Below, piece after piece: positions 50,706 to 60,149 of a stretch of 64,000 nt of DNA; the stretch's first letter is position 1; each line of letters begins with the position of its first letter. The translations under genes were made by a program, and so were the position numbers. Source of the stretch: Ruminococcus flavefaciens (GTDB lineage: Bacteria > Bacillota > Clostridia > Oscillospirales > Ruminococcaceae); the NCBI GenBank assembly GCA_002371825.1, contig DFHF01000061.1:1-64000 (forward strand), written 5' to 3'. The notes under the pieces are model-generated. The model saw only the letters and a program-made list of their open reading frames with translations. It did not search any database and was not told where the DNA came from.

Positions 50706-52460
50706 ATGAATGATAATACAACTATTAATAATGAAATAAAAGATACATCCGCAAAGCTGCTCAAAGAAGAAAAGGAGGAACGTTCTCCTGCAAGAAAAAG
50801 AGAGATAATAAAGACTATACTCATCATATTCCTGGCAGGACTTCTGATACTCACATTCTTCTCAAATACTATTATGAATAAGTCCCTGCCGGAGGTAACT
50901 ACCGACAAGGTGACTTCAGGAAAACTGACCGAGCGTGTAAGAGCAAGCGGTATGGTTCGCTCAAATCAGTCCTATCAGGTGCTTTCAGACGGAAATTATA
51001 CCGTTGATACTATTAATATAAAGAAAGGGCAGGAGGTCAAGAAGGACGATGTGCTCTTCGTTCTGAAGGGCAGCGAAAGTGAGGATCTCTCCACTCTGGA
51101 GGATGCTGTGGCTGATATGGAGCTGGAGTACGAGAAGGCTCTGCTGGAGCTCCCGAATGACTTCGCTGAGGAAAAGAAAAACGTCAGAGATGCAAGACTT
51201 GCTCTCGATCAGGCTATCGCAAAGAGAGACGAAGCCTATCAGGCTCAGTTTACAAATGCTCAGGAAAAAGCTCAGCTCCAGAGCGATAAGGCTGCTGCAA
51301 ACAGACTTTCCAGTCTGAAGGAAAAGCTGACAAGTACTATAAATGCTATAGATTCCGATGATTATACAACTGCTGCCCCTGAATTTACCGGAAACCTTCC
51401 GGCACTCCTTGCACGCAGCAAGAATGCTGAGGATGCGTACACAAGCGCCTATGAAATATATTCTCAGGCGATCGAAAATGGTGCGGATGAAAGTGTTGTG
51501 AATTCAGCTCTTGCAGACGCCAATGCCAAGGAAGCTGTAAGGGACAGGGCTGTAAGTGACTACGACAGCGCCAAGAGCGATATCAGATATGATCTTGCTA
51601 TACAGCTTTCTGATACTGAATATGAGCTGGATGAGATAAATTCAAGGCTTCCTGACGGCGAAGGCATGGGCATGGGAGAGAGTATGTCCTATGAGGAATG
51701 TGTGGCCGATGTTCAGACAAAGCAGAATTCTCTCGATGATGCAGTTGCCGCACTTGCAAAGGCTCAGAGCGAGGCAAGTGTTACATCACAGCAGACAAAT
51801 CTTGAGATGACCTCAAAGAAGAGCAAGCTTGATGCTAAAAAAGCTGAGCTGGATAAACTCAAAAAGAAGAGCGGCGATATTGAGGTCAAGTCAAAGTATT
51901 CCGGAGTTGTAAGCGAAATAAACGTTCAGCCCAATGATACAACTACTCCGGATTATGAGCTTGCCACTATCGATATCGTTGACCAGGGCTTTACTATAGA
52001 AGCAAGCGTATCCTCTGATAAGGCAAAGAAACTCAAGAAGGGCGTCAAGGCCGAGGTCATCAATAACTGGAGCGGAAGCACTGAGGCTGTTCTTAAAGAA
52101 ATAAAGAACAGCAGCACTCCCGGTTCAAGTGACAAGACCCTTATCTTTGAAGTCAGCGGTGAAGTTGATTCCGGCACTTACGTTGAGCTTTCTGTTCCGA
52201 TAGGCTCTTCAAACTATGATACAATAGTTCCTAAGAGCGCTGTTAAAGAGGGTAATGACGGCAAGTACGTTCTTACTGTAAAATCAAAGAGCTCTCCCCT
52301 CGGAAACCGTTACTATGCAGAGAAGATAAAGATAGAGGAGCTGGCCTCCGATGAGACCTCAGTGGCTGTCAATGCTCCCATATCCCAGGGTACCTATCTT
52401 ATAACCGCTGCGAGTAAGAATGTGGATCCGGGAGATCAGGTCCGCATGAAGGAAAAGTAA
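50706..52460 (+). CDS. HlyD/MacA-type membrane fusion (adaptor) protein
   Basis: 584 residues. One membrane helix near residues 38-58 (TILIIFLAGLLILTFFSNTI) is followed by a biotinyl-lipoyl-like half (GQEVKKDDVLFVL), a long alpha-helical hairpin rich in Ala, Glu, Lys and Asp (about 125-390), the second half of the lipoyl domain (VKSKYSGVVSEINVQ), and beta-barrel domains. It is normally a partner of efflux ABC or RND pumps, so finding it between import-type permeases and a solute-binding protein is odd. AGGAGG lies 8 nt upstream, and the gene follows the permease after 13 nt. Confidence 0.88.
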   Translation: MNDNTTINNEIKDTSAKLLKEEKEERSPARKREIIKTILIIFLAGLLILTFFSNTIMNKSLPEVTTDKVTSGKLTERVRASGMVRSNQSYQVLSDGNYTVDTINIKKGQEVKKDDVLFVLKGSESEDLSTLEDAVADMELEYEKALLELPNDFAEEKKNVRDARLALDQAIAKRDEAYQAQFTNAQEKAQLQSDKAAANRLSSLKEKLTSTINAIDSDDYTTAAPEFTGNLPALLARSKNAEDAYTSAYEIYSQAIENGADESVVNSALADANAKEAVRDRAVSDYDSAKSDIRYDLAIQLSDTEYELDEINSRLPDGEGMGMGESMSYEECVADVQTKQNSLDDAVAALAKAQSEASVTSQQTNLEMTSKKSKLDAKKAELDKLKKKSGDIEVKSKYSGVVSEINVQPNDTTTPDYELATIDIVDQGFTIEASVSSDKAKKLKKGVKAEVINNWSGSTEAVLKEIKNSSTPGSSDKTLIFEVSGEVDSGTYVELSVPIGSSNYDTIVPKSAVKEGNDGKYVLTVKSKSSPLGNRYYAEKIKIEELASDETSVAVNAPISQGTYLITAASKNVDPGDQVRMKEK

Positions 52461-52475
52461 GGCGGTGCTCGCTTT

Positions 52476-53645
52476 ATGAAAATACATATCAAAAAGCGGT
52501 ATATCGCTGCTGCCGTAGTCAATGCGGCAGTGCTGGCCGCAATGGCGGTGCTGACTGCTGTGGGCAGCTCTATGGCAAAGACCCAGAGCAGCAATATGGC
52601 TGCCAGACGCTGGGGCGGTGATGAGGACTTCACTCAGATGAGCTGCTTTTTCTCGGAGGATGCAGGTTTTTCAACGAATAATCTGAGCAGCGTATACGGA
52701 CAGATGCTGGCGGAGCTTAAAACTGCTTCTGTTGAGCCGGAGGATGGGAAAAAACTCATCCCGCAGGCATACAGCACTCCCCTTGGAAAACAGCTGGTGA
52801 CCTGTGATATAACCGGGCGCTCTGATGCTGATGTTACTGTGGCAGGCGGAGATTTCTTCCTCTTCCACGATTTCAGACTGCTGAACGGTTCATATTTCAG
52901 AAGTGAGGATACCATGCAGGACGGTGCTGTTATCGACAAGACACTTGCATGGAGACTTTACGGCTCCACTGATATTGCGGGAAAGAATATATATATAAAT
53001 AATGTGAAGCTCTATGTTTCGGGAGTGATAGATGTTCCCGATTCTTCCGCCGAGGAAAAGTGCATCGGTGATCTGCCAAAAGCTTATATCTCTTATGAGA
53101 CCGCCGGAAAGCTTTCTTCTCCAAACATCAGCCCGGCCTCCGGTGTCAGGGATGCTATGGATGATTTTCCGATGGAAGATGATCTGAGTCCTTCTGCGGC
53201 AAAGTTCACAAGGATAACCTGCTATGAATGTATTCTTCCTGAGCCGGTAAGCAGTTTTGCGGAAAATACCACAGAGAAGATATTCAGTGAGGCCTACAGA
53301 GGCAAGATCGATATTGTCAACAACACCGAACGCTTTGAACCGAAAAAAAGGGCTAAGGCCTTCGGTAAGCTCTATAAATCAGTTATAAAGGACAGCGCTG
53401 TCTGCTATCCTTTCTGGGAGAATGCCTCAAGGATAGTTGAGTTCAGACTCTCATGCATATACGGCGTCAGAAGATTACTGACGATAATCCCTGTAGTTAC
53501 AGGACTATGGCTCCTTGTAAAGGGCTATCTGCTGTTCAGAAGAAAAAAACATCTGATACGCAGAAAGATCTCAGCTTTAGCAGGCCGGCTAAAAGGTCTG
53601 TTCAGATATAATAAAAAGCCGGCAGGACCGGATAATGCGGCATAA
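52476..53645 (+). CDS. MacB-like ectodomain protein lacking the FtsX permease core
   Basis: 389 residues. An N-terminal membrane helix (YIAAAVVNAAVLAAMAVLTAV) is followed by an extracellular region with the MacB periplasmic-core pattern (FLFHDFRLLNGSYF, GAVIDKTLAWRLYGSTDIAGKN), then one C-terminal membrane helix (LLTIIPVVTGLWLLVKGYLLF) and a basic tail. MacB/FtsX permeases have four helices; here only two flank the core domain, so it is not a complete permease. It is co-transcribed with the adaptor gene, 15 nt apart. Confidence 0.7.
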   Translation: MKIHIKKRYIAAAVVNAAVLAAMAVLTAVGSSMAKTQSSNMAARRWGGDEDFTQMSCFFSEDAGFSTNNLSSVYGQMLAELKTASVEPEDGKKLIPQAYSTPLGKQLVTCDITGRSDADVTVAGGDFFLFHDFRLLNGSYFRSEDTMQDGAVIDKTLAWRLYGSTDIAGKNIYINNVKLYVSGVIDVPDSSAEEKCIGDLPKAYISYETAGKLSSPNISPASGVRDAMDDFPMEDDLSPSAAKFTRITCYECILPEPVSSFAENTTEKIFSEAYRGKIDIVNNTERFEPKKRAKAFGKLYKSVIKDSAVCYPFWENASRIVEFRLSCIYGVRRLLTIIPVVTGLWLLVKGYLLFRRKKHLIRRKISALAGRLKGLFRYNKKPAGPDNAA

Positions 53646-53675
53646 AATGCCAAAACAAAAGAGAGTAAATATAAA

Positions 53676-53698
53676 GACCTGCCTTAACAGGGCAGGTC
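53676..53698 (+). other. Intercistronic stem-loop before the solute-binding protein gene
   Basis: GACCTGCC / GGCAGGTC, 8-bp perfect stem with a 7-nt loop, followed by an A-run rather than a T-run. Such elements commonly stabilise the 5' end of abundant binding-protein mRNA. Confidence 0.5.
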
Positions 53699-53726
53699 AC
53701 AAAAAAAGAGAAAGGATCATTTCACA

Positions 53727-56126
53727 ATGAAGAAGAATATCAAAAAGATCTCAGCAGTATTTTCAGCAGCAATGATAGCAGTTTCCGCAGCTTCGTGCAG
53801 TAATAGTGCTTCCTCTAAAGAGGCTCCCACAGCAGATAAGGTTCTCAAGAATTCGTACCGCTCAGTGCCTATGAGTTCTGATACAAATTTCGGAGAGGTC
53901 AGGGCTATCAGCTATGTTCCGGCATCGGATAAGCTTATCATCAGCACTGAGAATTATGACAAGGAAACCTATAATACAATATATGATATGTATGTAACTG
54001 ATACTGATCTTGGAAATCCAAAGAAGATCGAGCCCCCTGTAGATAAGCCTGCAAATGGTTCATTGGACCTCAGATTTGCCTTTTCTGATGATGGAAACAT
54101 CTATACTTTAGCCTGTATCAGTGATTACGGTGATATGGAGCTGCCTAAATGGAGTGATCCGGATTTTGACTATGAAAGCTTCGATGAAGAGGCTTTTGAG
54201 AAAAATACTAAGGTAAGCTATAAATTCATCAGCTTTGATATGGACGGCAACAAGATCTTTGAAGGAGACCTGGATCAAGAACCATTAAAGGATGAAGCAG
54301 GTGATATCTTTTTCGGATCATTCGCTTGCATTAATGAGGATACTCTCCTTGTAGGAGTAAGCGGAATGGAGGAGGATAAGTATTTCATTCTCGATTCTCA
54401 GGGAAAGATCAAGACTGAGCTGAAGCATGAGGGACTTGATTGGATAGACAGTGTTTCAACAACTGCTGATGGCAATATTGCTTTTGTCGGATCAGGAGAA
54501 GATGGTATTGAGATACACTTCCTGGCTCCTGACGGAAGCGGTGAAGCGGGCGATAAGTTGGAACTGGAAAACTCATATGGCTCTATCAAGCTTATGAAGG
54601 GCTACGGCGACTATGACCTTCTGATCTCAACAAATAACGGCCTTTCCGGACTTAAGGACGGTGAGGTGGATGAAATAGTCAATTACATCAATTCTGATAT
54701 AAATCCCCAGTATGTAACTGATGTCATTCCTGTTAACAATGATGAGTTTATCATTGTTCAGAGTAACTGGAATGATAACGGAATAGGTGCTACTTCTGAA
54801 TTCTCACGTCTTACCGCCCGTGATATGGAGGAAATGAAGGATACCAAGCTCATTACTCTTGCTGTAATGCAGCCGGATTCCAGCATTTCTGAAAAGGTAA
54901 CTCAGTTTAATAAAACCTCCACCGGTTACCGCATACAGGTAGAGGACTACAGCAAATATGATGTATTTGACGGCGAGAGCGTTGAAAATTCTGGAAGTGA
55001 CCAGCTCAAAAAGGATATCCTGGCAGGTAATGCTCCTGACATGATAATCACATATGATCGTTCACTTTTGACTTCTCTGGCTCCAAAGGGTGCATTTGCC
55101 GATCTGTACTCCTTCCTCGAAAAGGACAGTGACCTCAAAAAGGAAGATCTTATGCCGCCTCTTCTCAAGTGTGGTGAGTTCGACGGAAAGCTCTATTCAC
55201 TCAGTCCTTCATTCAGCATATCAACATTCGCTGTCAAGAAGAAATTCTGCGATCATGATAACTGGACAGTAGAAGAGTTCATGGATGCATATAAGAATCG
55301 TCCTGATGGAGCTAAGCTCAAAGAGTACGAAACACAAGATGATATACTCAGCATCCTGATGTATGGTGCCAATGAATTCGTTGATTATAAGAACGGCAAG
55401 TGCTATTTCGATGACCCTGAATTTGTAAAGATGCTTGAATTCACAAAACAGTTCCCTAAGGAGGACGAAGACGTTTCAGAAGATATGAGCAGAGAAGAAT
55501 GGGAAAAATACTCAAGGGAAATGGAACTGGCCTATAGAAATGATAAGATCCTTATATTTGACTGGGATATCTATGATGTACATGAATACAATACGATAAA
55601 GGACGGCCATTTCGGTGAAGATATAAGTCTTGTAGGCTATCCCTCAGAGGACGGAAATGGCGGTGCTGTTATAGACGGCATAAACAATATGATGATAATG
55701 AATGATTCACCAGTCAAGGATGAGTGCTGGAAATTCATAAAGGGCTTCTTCCAGAAGCAGGAAACAGAACATGGATATTCATATTCATACGGACTTCCTG
55801 CACTTGTTTCTGATTTCGATAAGTTGATGGATGAATCAATGGAAAAGTGGTACTACACCGAGGATGATGGAACAAAGGTGTATGTGGATAATGAAATAAA
55901 TATCGGCGGCAAGGATATTAAGATCGATCCTCTTTCAAAGGAAGAGAGAGATTATGTTTCCAATTATATCAAATCAGCAAGCACTGTACGCAACAGCTTC
56001 TCAAGAGATATCAGAGAGATAATCATGGAAGAGGTTAAGGCTTTCTATGCTGATGAAAAGAGCGCACAGGAAGCTGCTGATATGATACAGAGCCGTGCTT
56101 CCTTACTCGTAAGTGAGCAGAGCTGA
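53727..56126 (+). CDS. Large lipoprotein: beta-propeller-like domain fused to a solute-binding domain
   Basis: 799 residues, nearly twice the usual solute-binding size. The lipobox VSAASC ends at Cys24. Residues about 45-375 contain repeated blade-like strands (GNIYTLACISDYGD, DGNIAFVGSGEDGIEI, YDLLISTNNGLSGL), suggesting a beta-propeller. Residues about 375-799 resemble family 1 binding proteins (APDMIITYDRSLLTSLAPKGAFADLYSFLEKD, given in part as the usual hinge region; VKDECWKFIKGFF near the end). It is the last gene of the permease operon and followed by a terminator. The ligand may be large, or delivered by the propeller. Confidence 0.8.
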   Translation: MKKNIKKISAVFSAAMIAVSAASCSNSASSKEAPTADKVLKNSYRSVPMSSDTNFGEVRAISYVPASDKLIISTENYDKETYNTIYDMYVTDTDLGNPKKIEPPVDKPANGSLDLRFAFSDDGNIYTLACISDYGDMELPKWSDPDFDYESFDEEAFEKNTKVSYKFISFDMDGNKIFEGDLDQEPLKDEAGDIFFGSFACINEDTLLVGVSGMEEDKYFILDSQGKIKTELKHEGLDWIDSVSTTADGNIAFVGSGEDGIEIHFLAPDGSGEAGDKLELENSYGSIKLMKGYGDYDLLISTNNGLSGLKDGEVDEIVNYINSDINPQYVTDVIPVNNDEFIIVQSNWNDNGIGATSEFSRLTARDMEEMKDTKLITLAVMQPDSSISEKVTQFNKTSTGYRIQVEDYSKYDVFDGESVENSGSDQLKKDILAGNAPDMIITYDRSLLTSLAPKGAFADLYSFLEKDSDLKKEDLMPPLLKCGEFDGKLYSLSPSFSISTFAVKKKFCDHDNWTVEEFMDAYKNRPDGAKLKEYETQDDILSILMYGANEFVDYKNGKCYFDDPEFVKMLEFTKQFPKEDEDVSEDMSREEWEKYSREMELAYRNDKILIFDWDIYDVHEYNTIKDGHFGEDISLVGYPSEDGNGGAVIDGINNMMIMNDSPVKDECWKFIKGFFQKQETEHGYSYSYGLPALVSDFDKLMDESMEKWYYTEDDGTKVYVDNEINIGGKDIKIDPLSKEERDYVSNYIKSASTVRNSFSRDIREIIMEEVKAFYADEKSAQEAADMIQSRASLLVSEQS

Positions 56127-56169
56127 CAGAAAGTTTCGTTTACATTTAATATAAACCTCCTTATAAGAT

Positions 56170-56195
56170 TGTCCCCCTCAGAAATGAGGGGGACA
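56170..56195. terminator. Terminator between convergent operons
   Basis: TGTCCCCCTCA / TGAGGGGGACA, an 11-bp perfect stem with a 4-nt loop, followed by GTTTTTTATT on the plus strand. The FtsX-type gene ends 6 nt further on the other strand. Confidence 0.88.
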
Positions 56196-56200
56196 GTTTT

Positions 56201-58654
56201 TTATTCTGTTATGAGTTCTCTTATCGATACCATTTTTATCTTTCCGGATATAAGATAGGCGAATATCAGTACAGATACCGATACAAATGATATCGCAAGT
56301 ATAAATGAGCCGGCTGTAAATACAGGAGTTACCTTAACTACTCCCATGATACCGAATACGAAGCTTAGGAAATCTTCGGTAAACAGCAGGCTGAATACAG
56401 CACCGAGAAGTCCTCCTACCATGGAGACAAGGAAAAATCTTATCGAAAACTGCATCCGGAGCCTTTGGGTGGTGAATCCCAATGCCTTGTATACGCCTAT
56501 ATCATGGCGTTCCTGCAGGAATGTCCTGCTGCATATCATTATCATAGTTATAAGTACGAACAGGATCGAGAACACAAATATTATAAACTCTATAGTAAGA
56601 GTGATAATGTCATATTCTCCCCATATAGCACCACGTCCGTATTCGATAAAGTCAGCATTCATGCTGTCGCCGTATTTGTTGTTTATCTTTCTGACGATCT
56701 CTGCTTTGCTGTCAATATCCTTCAGGTAATATGCGTATAGGTGGCTGGGATTTATATCAAGCTTTTTTCCGCCTTCTGATGGGATAACGCATGATATCCC
56801 GGCATCTGTTGTGGACTGGTACAGGCCTGTGATGATATATTCAGCTGAACAGCCGTTGTGACTTACTGTGACCTCATCTCCCATTTTCAGACCGAAGGCT
56901 TCTGCTGCCATTTTAGTTATCATCAGCTCATTATCGTATATGGGGTTACGGCCTTTCAGCAAACCTCTCAGCAGCTCAGGCTGCTCAGGGATCATGCAGC
57001 AGATATTGTTTCCGTCGATGGATACATACGAACTTGATAAGGCTATCTTCTTTTCAATATCTGTGTAGGAGCTTATGATATCCTCAGCCTCAGGGATCAG
57101 TTCACGGCCTTTAGTATCAAGGATCTGTATTTCAATATCAGGGGCGATATTTCCTGTTGATTCGATCACTGAACGTGAGGTTAAAGTTGAATTGACTGTA
57201 TTTACAGCGATCATGAAGAAGGTGAGTATGGCAGTTATGAATGTAAGTCCGATATACCTTTTCTTGGCGGAGGTTATCCCACGCAGGGAAAGACTTAAAG
57301 AGAGCCCACGCTTGGTTATCGGCGCATTTATGAGACTGTCATAGTGGAAGTCATCACGGCCGCCGTTGATAGCCTTTACAGGAGATATCCTGGAAAGATC
57401 ACGGGTGCAGAGGAATATGAGCAGTGCTGAGGCTGATATCATTATCATAAGCACAAGACTGCCAACTCCCCATGCAACTGAGCGTTCAGGGAGGATACCT
57501 GTCATATCCTTGAACATACTGCTCATTTTTCTCTCAATAGGTATTGAGCAGATCAGCCCGATTATCATGCCGACTGTTTCAGCTATAAGGTAGCGCAGTG
57601 TTATTACAAAAGAGATGGTTCTCTCAGTAATGCCCTGGGATTTCAGTATGCCCATGTTCACATAGTCTATCTTTATCTCAACTCTGATGCTGTGTGCTAT
57701 AACGATTAGGACTATCAGGAACAGTATTGACGTAAAGGCCAGGACTACAGAATACATTATATTCATTTCCAGACCTGTATAGCGCATGGAATCTGCTTTT
57801 GTGATAGTCAGCGAACTGCTTATCAGCTTTGTTTCAAGCTCTATCTCACGCATGAAGCTGCTGTCCGACATATTTGCGTCAGAACAATACAGCTTTATTA
57901 GCCTTATGTTTATGTATCCATTATTAGATGTCAGAAGGAAGCTGTCATTTTCAGTACTTGTATTCTGTTCCTGATCGTTTTCGTCAGCTGAAATGTTACC
58001 TGTCTGCTCCCTCCTGACAGCTGAGTTTTCTATAGCAAGATCGTGTCTGCGGCTGTTTTCACTTATCTCGGCCAGATCCTCGGAACTGATATACAGCCGT
58101 TTGATACCGATCATTTCACTTCCGATAAACGGTTCAACAATAAATCCACGGACAGTAAAACTGTATTTTCTGTCTGCCGCCTCAGCAGTTATCCTGTCGC
58201 CTTCTGATATATCCATGAAGCTGCAAAAGCTGTAGGGCACATATATCTCCCCTTTTTTCAGCTCAGGAACGCTTTCTGCAAAGCTGTTCTTATCCTCGCT
58301 GAGCAGGAGGACCTTTTCCGGCAGGGCTGTAAGGAACAGTTCGCGTGTGATCTCATCATTCCATATATAAGCTTTTTCAGGATTAACTGCCGGTGTTATC
58401 TCATAGTGATCCAGAGAGGGGCAGTTATCAAGCAGGGCTATAATTTTATCTGTATCTGAAGAATCCTTTGCAAATGCCATTACCGCCGGTGAATTAGTAT
58501 ATTCATGGGCATGGTCTCTTCCGTTTATGTAGTTCTTTTTTACACTGAGCATTGAGATAGTCATAGCCGTGATTATCATTACAAGCAGAGCAGTGCTTAT
58601 AAAGGGGCCCTTGCGGTGCCTCAGATTTGAACGCAGTAATGTGAGTACTTTCAT
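56201..58654 (-). CDS. FtsX-like ABC transporter permease
   Basis: 817 residues. An N-terminal membrane helix and an extracellular core domain are followed by two sets of FtsX-type helices (near residues 320-420 and 710-800), with a second extracellular segment between. The topology is that of the large lipoprotein-release or bacitracin-type exporters. The ATG lies 6 nt after the ATPase stop. With that ATPase it forms a complete MacB/LolCDE-like or antimicrobial-peptide exporter. Confidence 0.9.
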   Translation of the reverse strand: MKVLTLLRSNLRHRKGPFISTALLVMIITAMTISMLSVKKNYINGRDHAHEYTNSPAVMAFAKDSSDTDKIIALLDNCPSLDHYEITPAVNPEKAYIWNDEITRELFLTALPEKVLLLSEDKNSFAESVPELKKGEIYVPYSFCSFMDISEGDRITAEAADRKYSFTVRGFIVEPFIGSEMIGIKRLYISSEDLAEISENSRRHDLAIENSAVRREQTGNISADENDQEQNTSTENDSFLLTSNNGYINIRLIKLYCSDANMSDSSFMREIELETKLISSSLTITKADSMRYTGLEMNIMYSVVLAFTSILFLIVLIVIAHSIRVEIKIDYVNMGILKSQGITERTISFVITLRYLIAETVGMIIGLICSIPIERKMSSMFKDMTGILPERSVAWGVGSLVLMIMISASALLIFLCTRDLSRISPVKAINGGRDDFHYDSLINAPITKRGLSLSLSLRGITSAKKRYIGLTFITAILTFFMIAVNTVNSTLTSRSVIESTGNIAPDIEIQILDTKGRELIPEAEDIISSYTDIEKKIALSSSYVSIDGNNICCMIPEQPELLRGLLKGRNPIYDNELMITKMAAEAFGLKMGDEVTVSHNGCSAEYIITGLYQSTTDAGISCVIPSEGGKKLDINPSHLYAYYLKDIDSKAEIVRKINNKYGDSMNADFIEYGRGAIWGEYDIITLTIEFIIFVFSILFVLITMIMICSRTFLQERHDIGVYKALGFTTQRLRMQFSIRFFLVSMVGGLLGAVFSLLFTEDFLSFVFGIMGVVKVTPVFTAGSFILAISFVSVSVLIFAYLISGKIKMVSIRELITE

Positions 58655-58660
58655 GAGCTG

Positions 58661-59422
58661 TCACCAATCCATTGCTGCAAGCCACGCATTGACCTGCTTT
58701 TCACGGCTTTTTTCCTCAGAGGCATTGTAGGGAGGAAGTTCCAGTTCGCCGGCAATTTTTCCGTCCTCAAGATAAAGCAGTCTGTCTGCACGGAGAGCCG
58801 CCTTAAGATCATGGGTGACCATGAGGATGCTCTGTCCCTTGCGGTTAAGCTCGGTAAGAAGATCAAGGACCTCAGTGGAGTTTCGCCTGTTTAGAGCACC
58901 TGTTGGCTCATCTGCAAAGAGAAGCTCAGGAGAGTTTATTATAGCTCTTGCTATAGCACAGCGCTGCTGTTCTCCGCCGGATACCTGTGACGGACGGTGA
59001 CCGCTTACTTCACTGAGCCCCATGCTGCTCAGGAGCTCTTCAGTACGTCTGCGGACTTCTGAGGCAGTCTTTTTCCTGTCAAGATATCCGGATACAGCCA
59101 CGTTTTCAAAAAGAGTAAGATTGCTGACAAGATGCATCTGCTGAAAGATGAATCCGAAGTCTCTGCTTCGCAGTTCAGCCAGCCGCTTTTCACTCTGTGA
59201 GACCAGATTCATCCCGTTGTATATCACCTTGCCTGCTGTTGCCTTGTCCATTCCGCTCAGAGCATAGAGGAGGGTGGATTTTCCGGAGCCTGAGGCTCCC
59301 ATTATGACAGTGAAGCTCTTTTCTTCTATTTCCATATCGATATGGCTCAGCACATGGATCTGTTCACCGTTATGGGAAAAGCTCTTGCTGAGGTCTTCGG
59401 CCTTCATAATGAAATTCTTCAT
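58661..59422 (-). CDS. ABC transporter ATPase (LolD/MacB type)
   Basis: 253 residues. Walker A is GASGSGKST, the Q-loop FIFQQMHLV, the signature VSGGEQQR, Walker B LLFADEPTGAL and the switch histidine MVTHD. ALN in place of the more common ALD after Walker B is a small variation. It is divergent from an ECF sigma operon. GGAGT lies upstream of the ATG at 59422. It energises the adjacent FtsX-type permease. Confidence 0.93.
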   Translation of the reverse strand: MKNFIMKAEDLSKSFSHNGEQIHVLSHIDMEIEEKSFTVIMGASGSGKSTLLYALSGMDKATAGKVIYNGMNLVSQSEKRLAELRSRDFGFIFQQMHLVSNLTLFENVAVSGYLDRKKTASEVRRRTEELLSSMGLSEVSGHRPSQVSGGEQQRCAIARAIINSPELLFADEPTGALNRRNSTEVLDLLTELNRKGQSILMVTHDLKAALRADRLLYLEDGKIAGELELPPYNASEEKSREKQVNAWLAAMDW

Positions 59423-59543
59423 GTCTGTTGACTCCTTTTTGAGGTTGTGTTATCATATTCATGGAAAACGCTGCAATTATCCATATTCATATTATCATCT
59501 TTGATATTAAGAAGTATTTAAGGCAGAGCAGGCGGATATTATA

Positions 59544-59569
59544 TGTAACCTTTAGGCACTGAAACCGTA
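59544..59569 (+). promoter_or_regulatory. sigmaW-like ECF promoter of the sigma operon
   Basis: TGTAAC (59544-59549), 16 nt, CGTA (59566-59569). This matches the TGAAAC-N16-CGTA pattern of ECF sigma factors like Bacillus SigW at all but one position. It lies 28 nt before the TTG start, so the sigma factor probably drives its own transcription. Confidence 0.6.
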
Positions 59570-59596
59570 CTTTATTTCTGAAGGGAGGTGACAGCC

Positions 59597-60148
59597 TTGG
59601 AGGATAATGAGATAATCCAGCTGTACTGGGATCGCTCGGAGGAAGCTGTCTCTGAGACTGACAGAAAATATAAGGCTCTTTGTATGCACGTTGCAGGCAA
59701 TATTCTCTCTGACCGCTCAGATTCAGAGGAGTGCCTCAATGATACCTATCTTGCCGCATGGAATGCGATACCATCTGACAGGCCTAAGTTCTTTCCGGCT
59801 TTTCTCTGCCGTATCATGCGTAATATAGCCCTGAAACGCTATGAGTACAATAGCGCTGCGAAACGCTGCCCCGAGGTGAAGCTGTCGCTGGATGAGCTAG
59901 ATGAATGTATCCCTTCGGATGAAAATGTGGAGAGGATATGTGACGCAAAAGAGCTTGGAAGGCTGATATCTGACTTTCTGAGGGAACAGTCTGAAAAGAA
60001 TCGTGTGGTATTTATCCGCAGGTACTGGTATTACGATTCAGTAAGGGAGATAGCGGAAAGATACGCTTTCAGCGAAAATGCCGTGAAACAGATATTGTTC
60101 CGCATGAGGGAAAAGCTTAAGGATTTTCTTGCTGAGGAGGGATTGTAA
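59597..60148 (+). CDS. ECF-type RNA polymerase sigma factor
   Basis: 183 residues. Region 2 (DSEECLNDTYLAAWNAIPSDRP) and region 4 (VVFIRRYWYYDSVREIAERYAFSENAVKQILFRMREKL) are present. I place the start at TTG 59597, because GGGAGGTG lies just upstream; the GTG at 59588 is inside that ribosome site. The next gene begins 2 nt after the stop and encodes a likely anti-sigma factor. Confidence 0.9.
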   Translation: MEDNEIIQLYWDRSEEAVSETDRKYKALCMHVAGNILSDRSDSEECLNDTYLAAWNAIPSDRPKFFPAFLCRIMRNIALKRYEYNSAAKRCPEVKLSLDELDECIPSDENVERICDAKELGRLISDFLREQSEKNRVVFIRRYWYYDSVREIAERYAFSENAVKQILFRMREKLKDFLAEEGL

Positions 60149-60149
60149 A

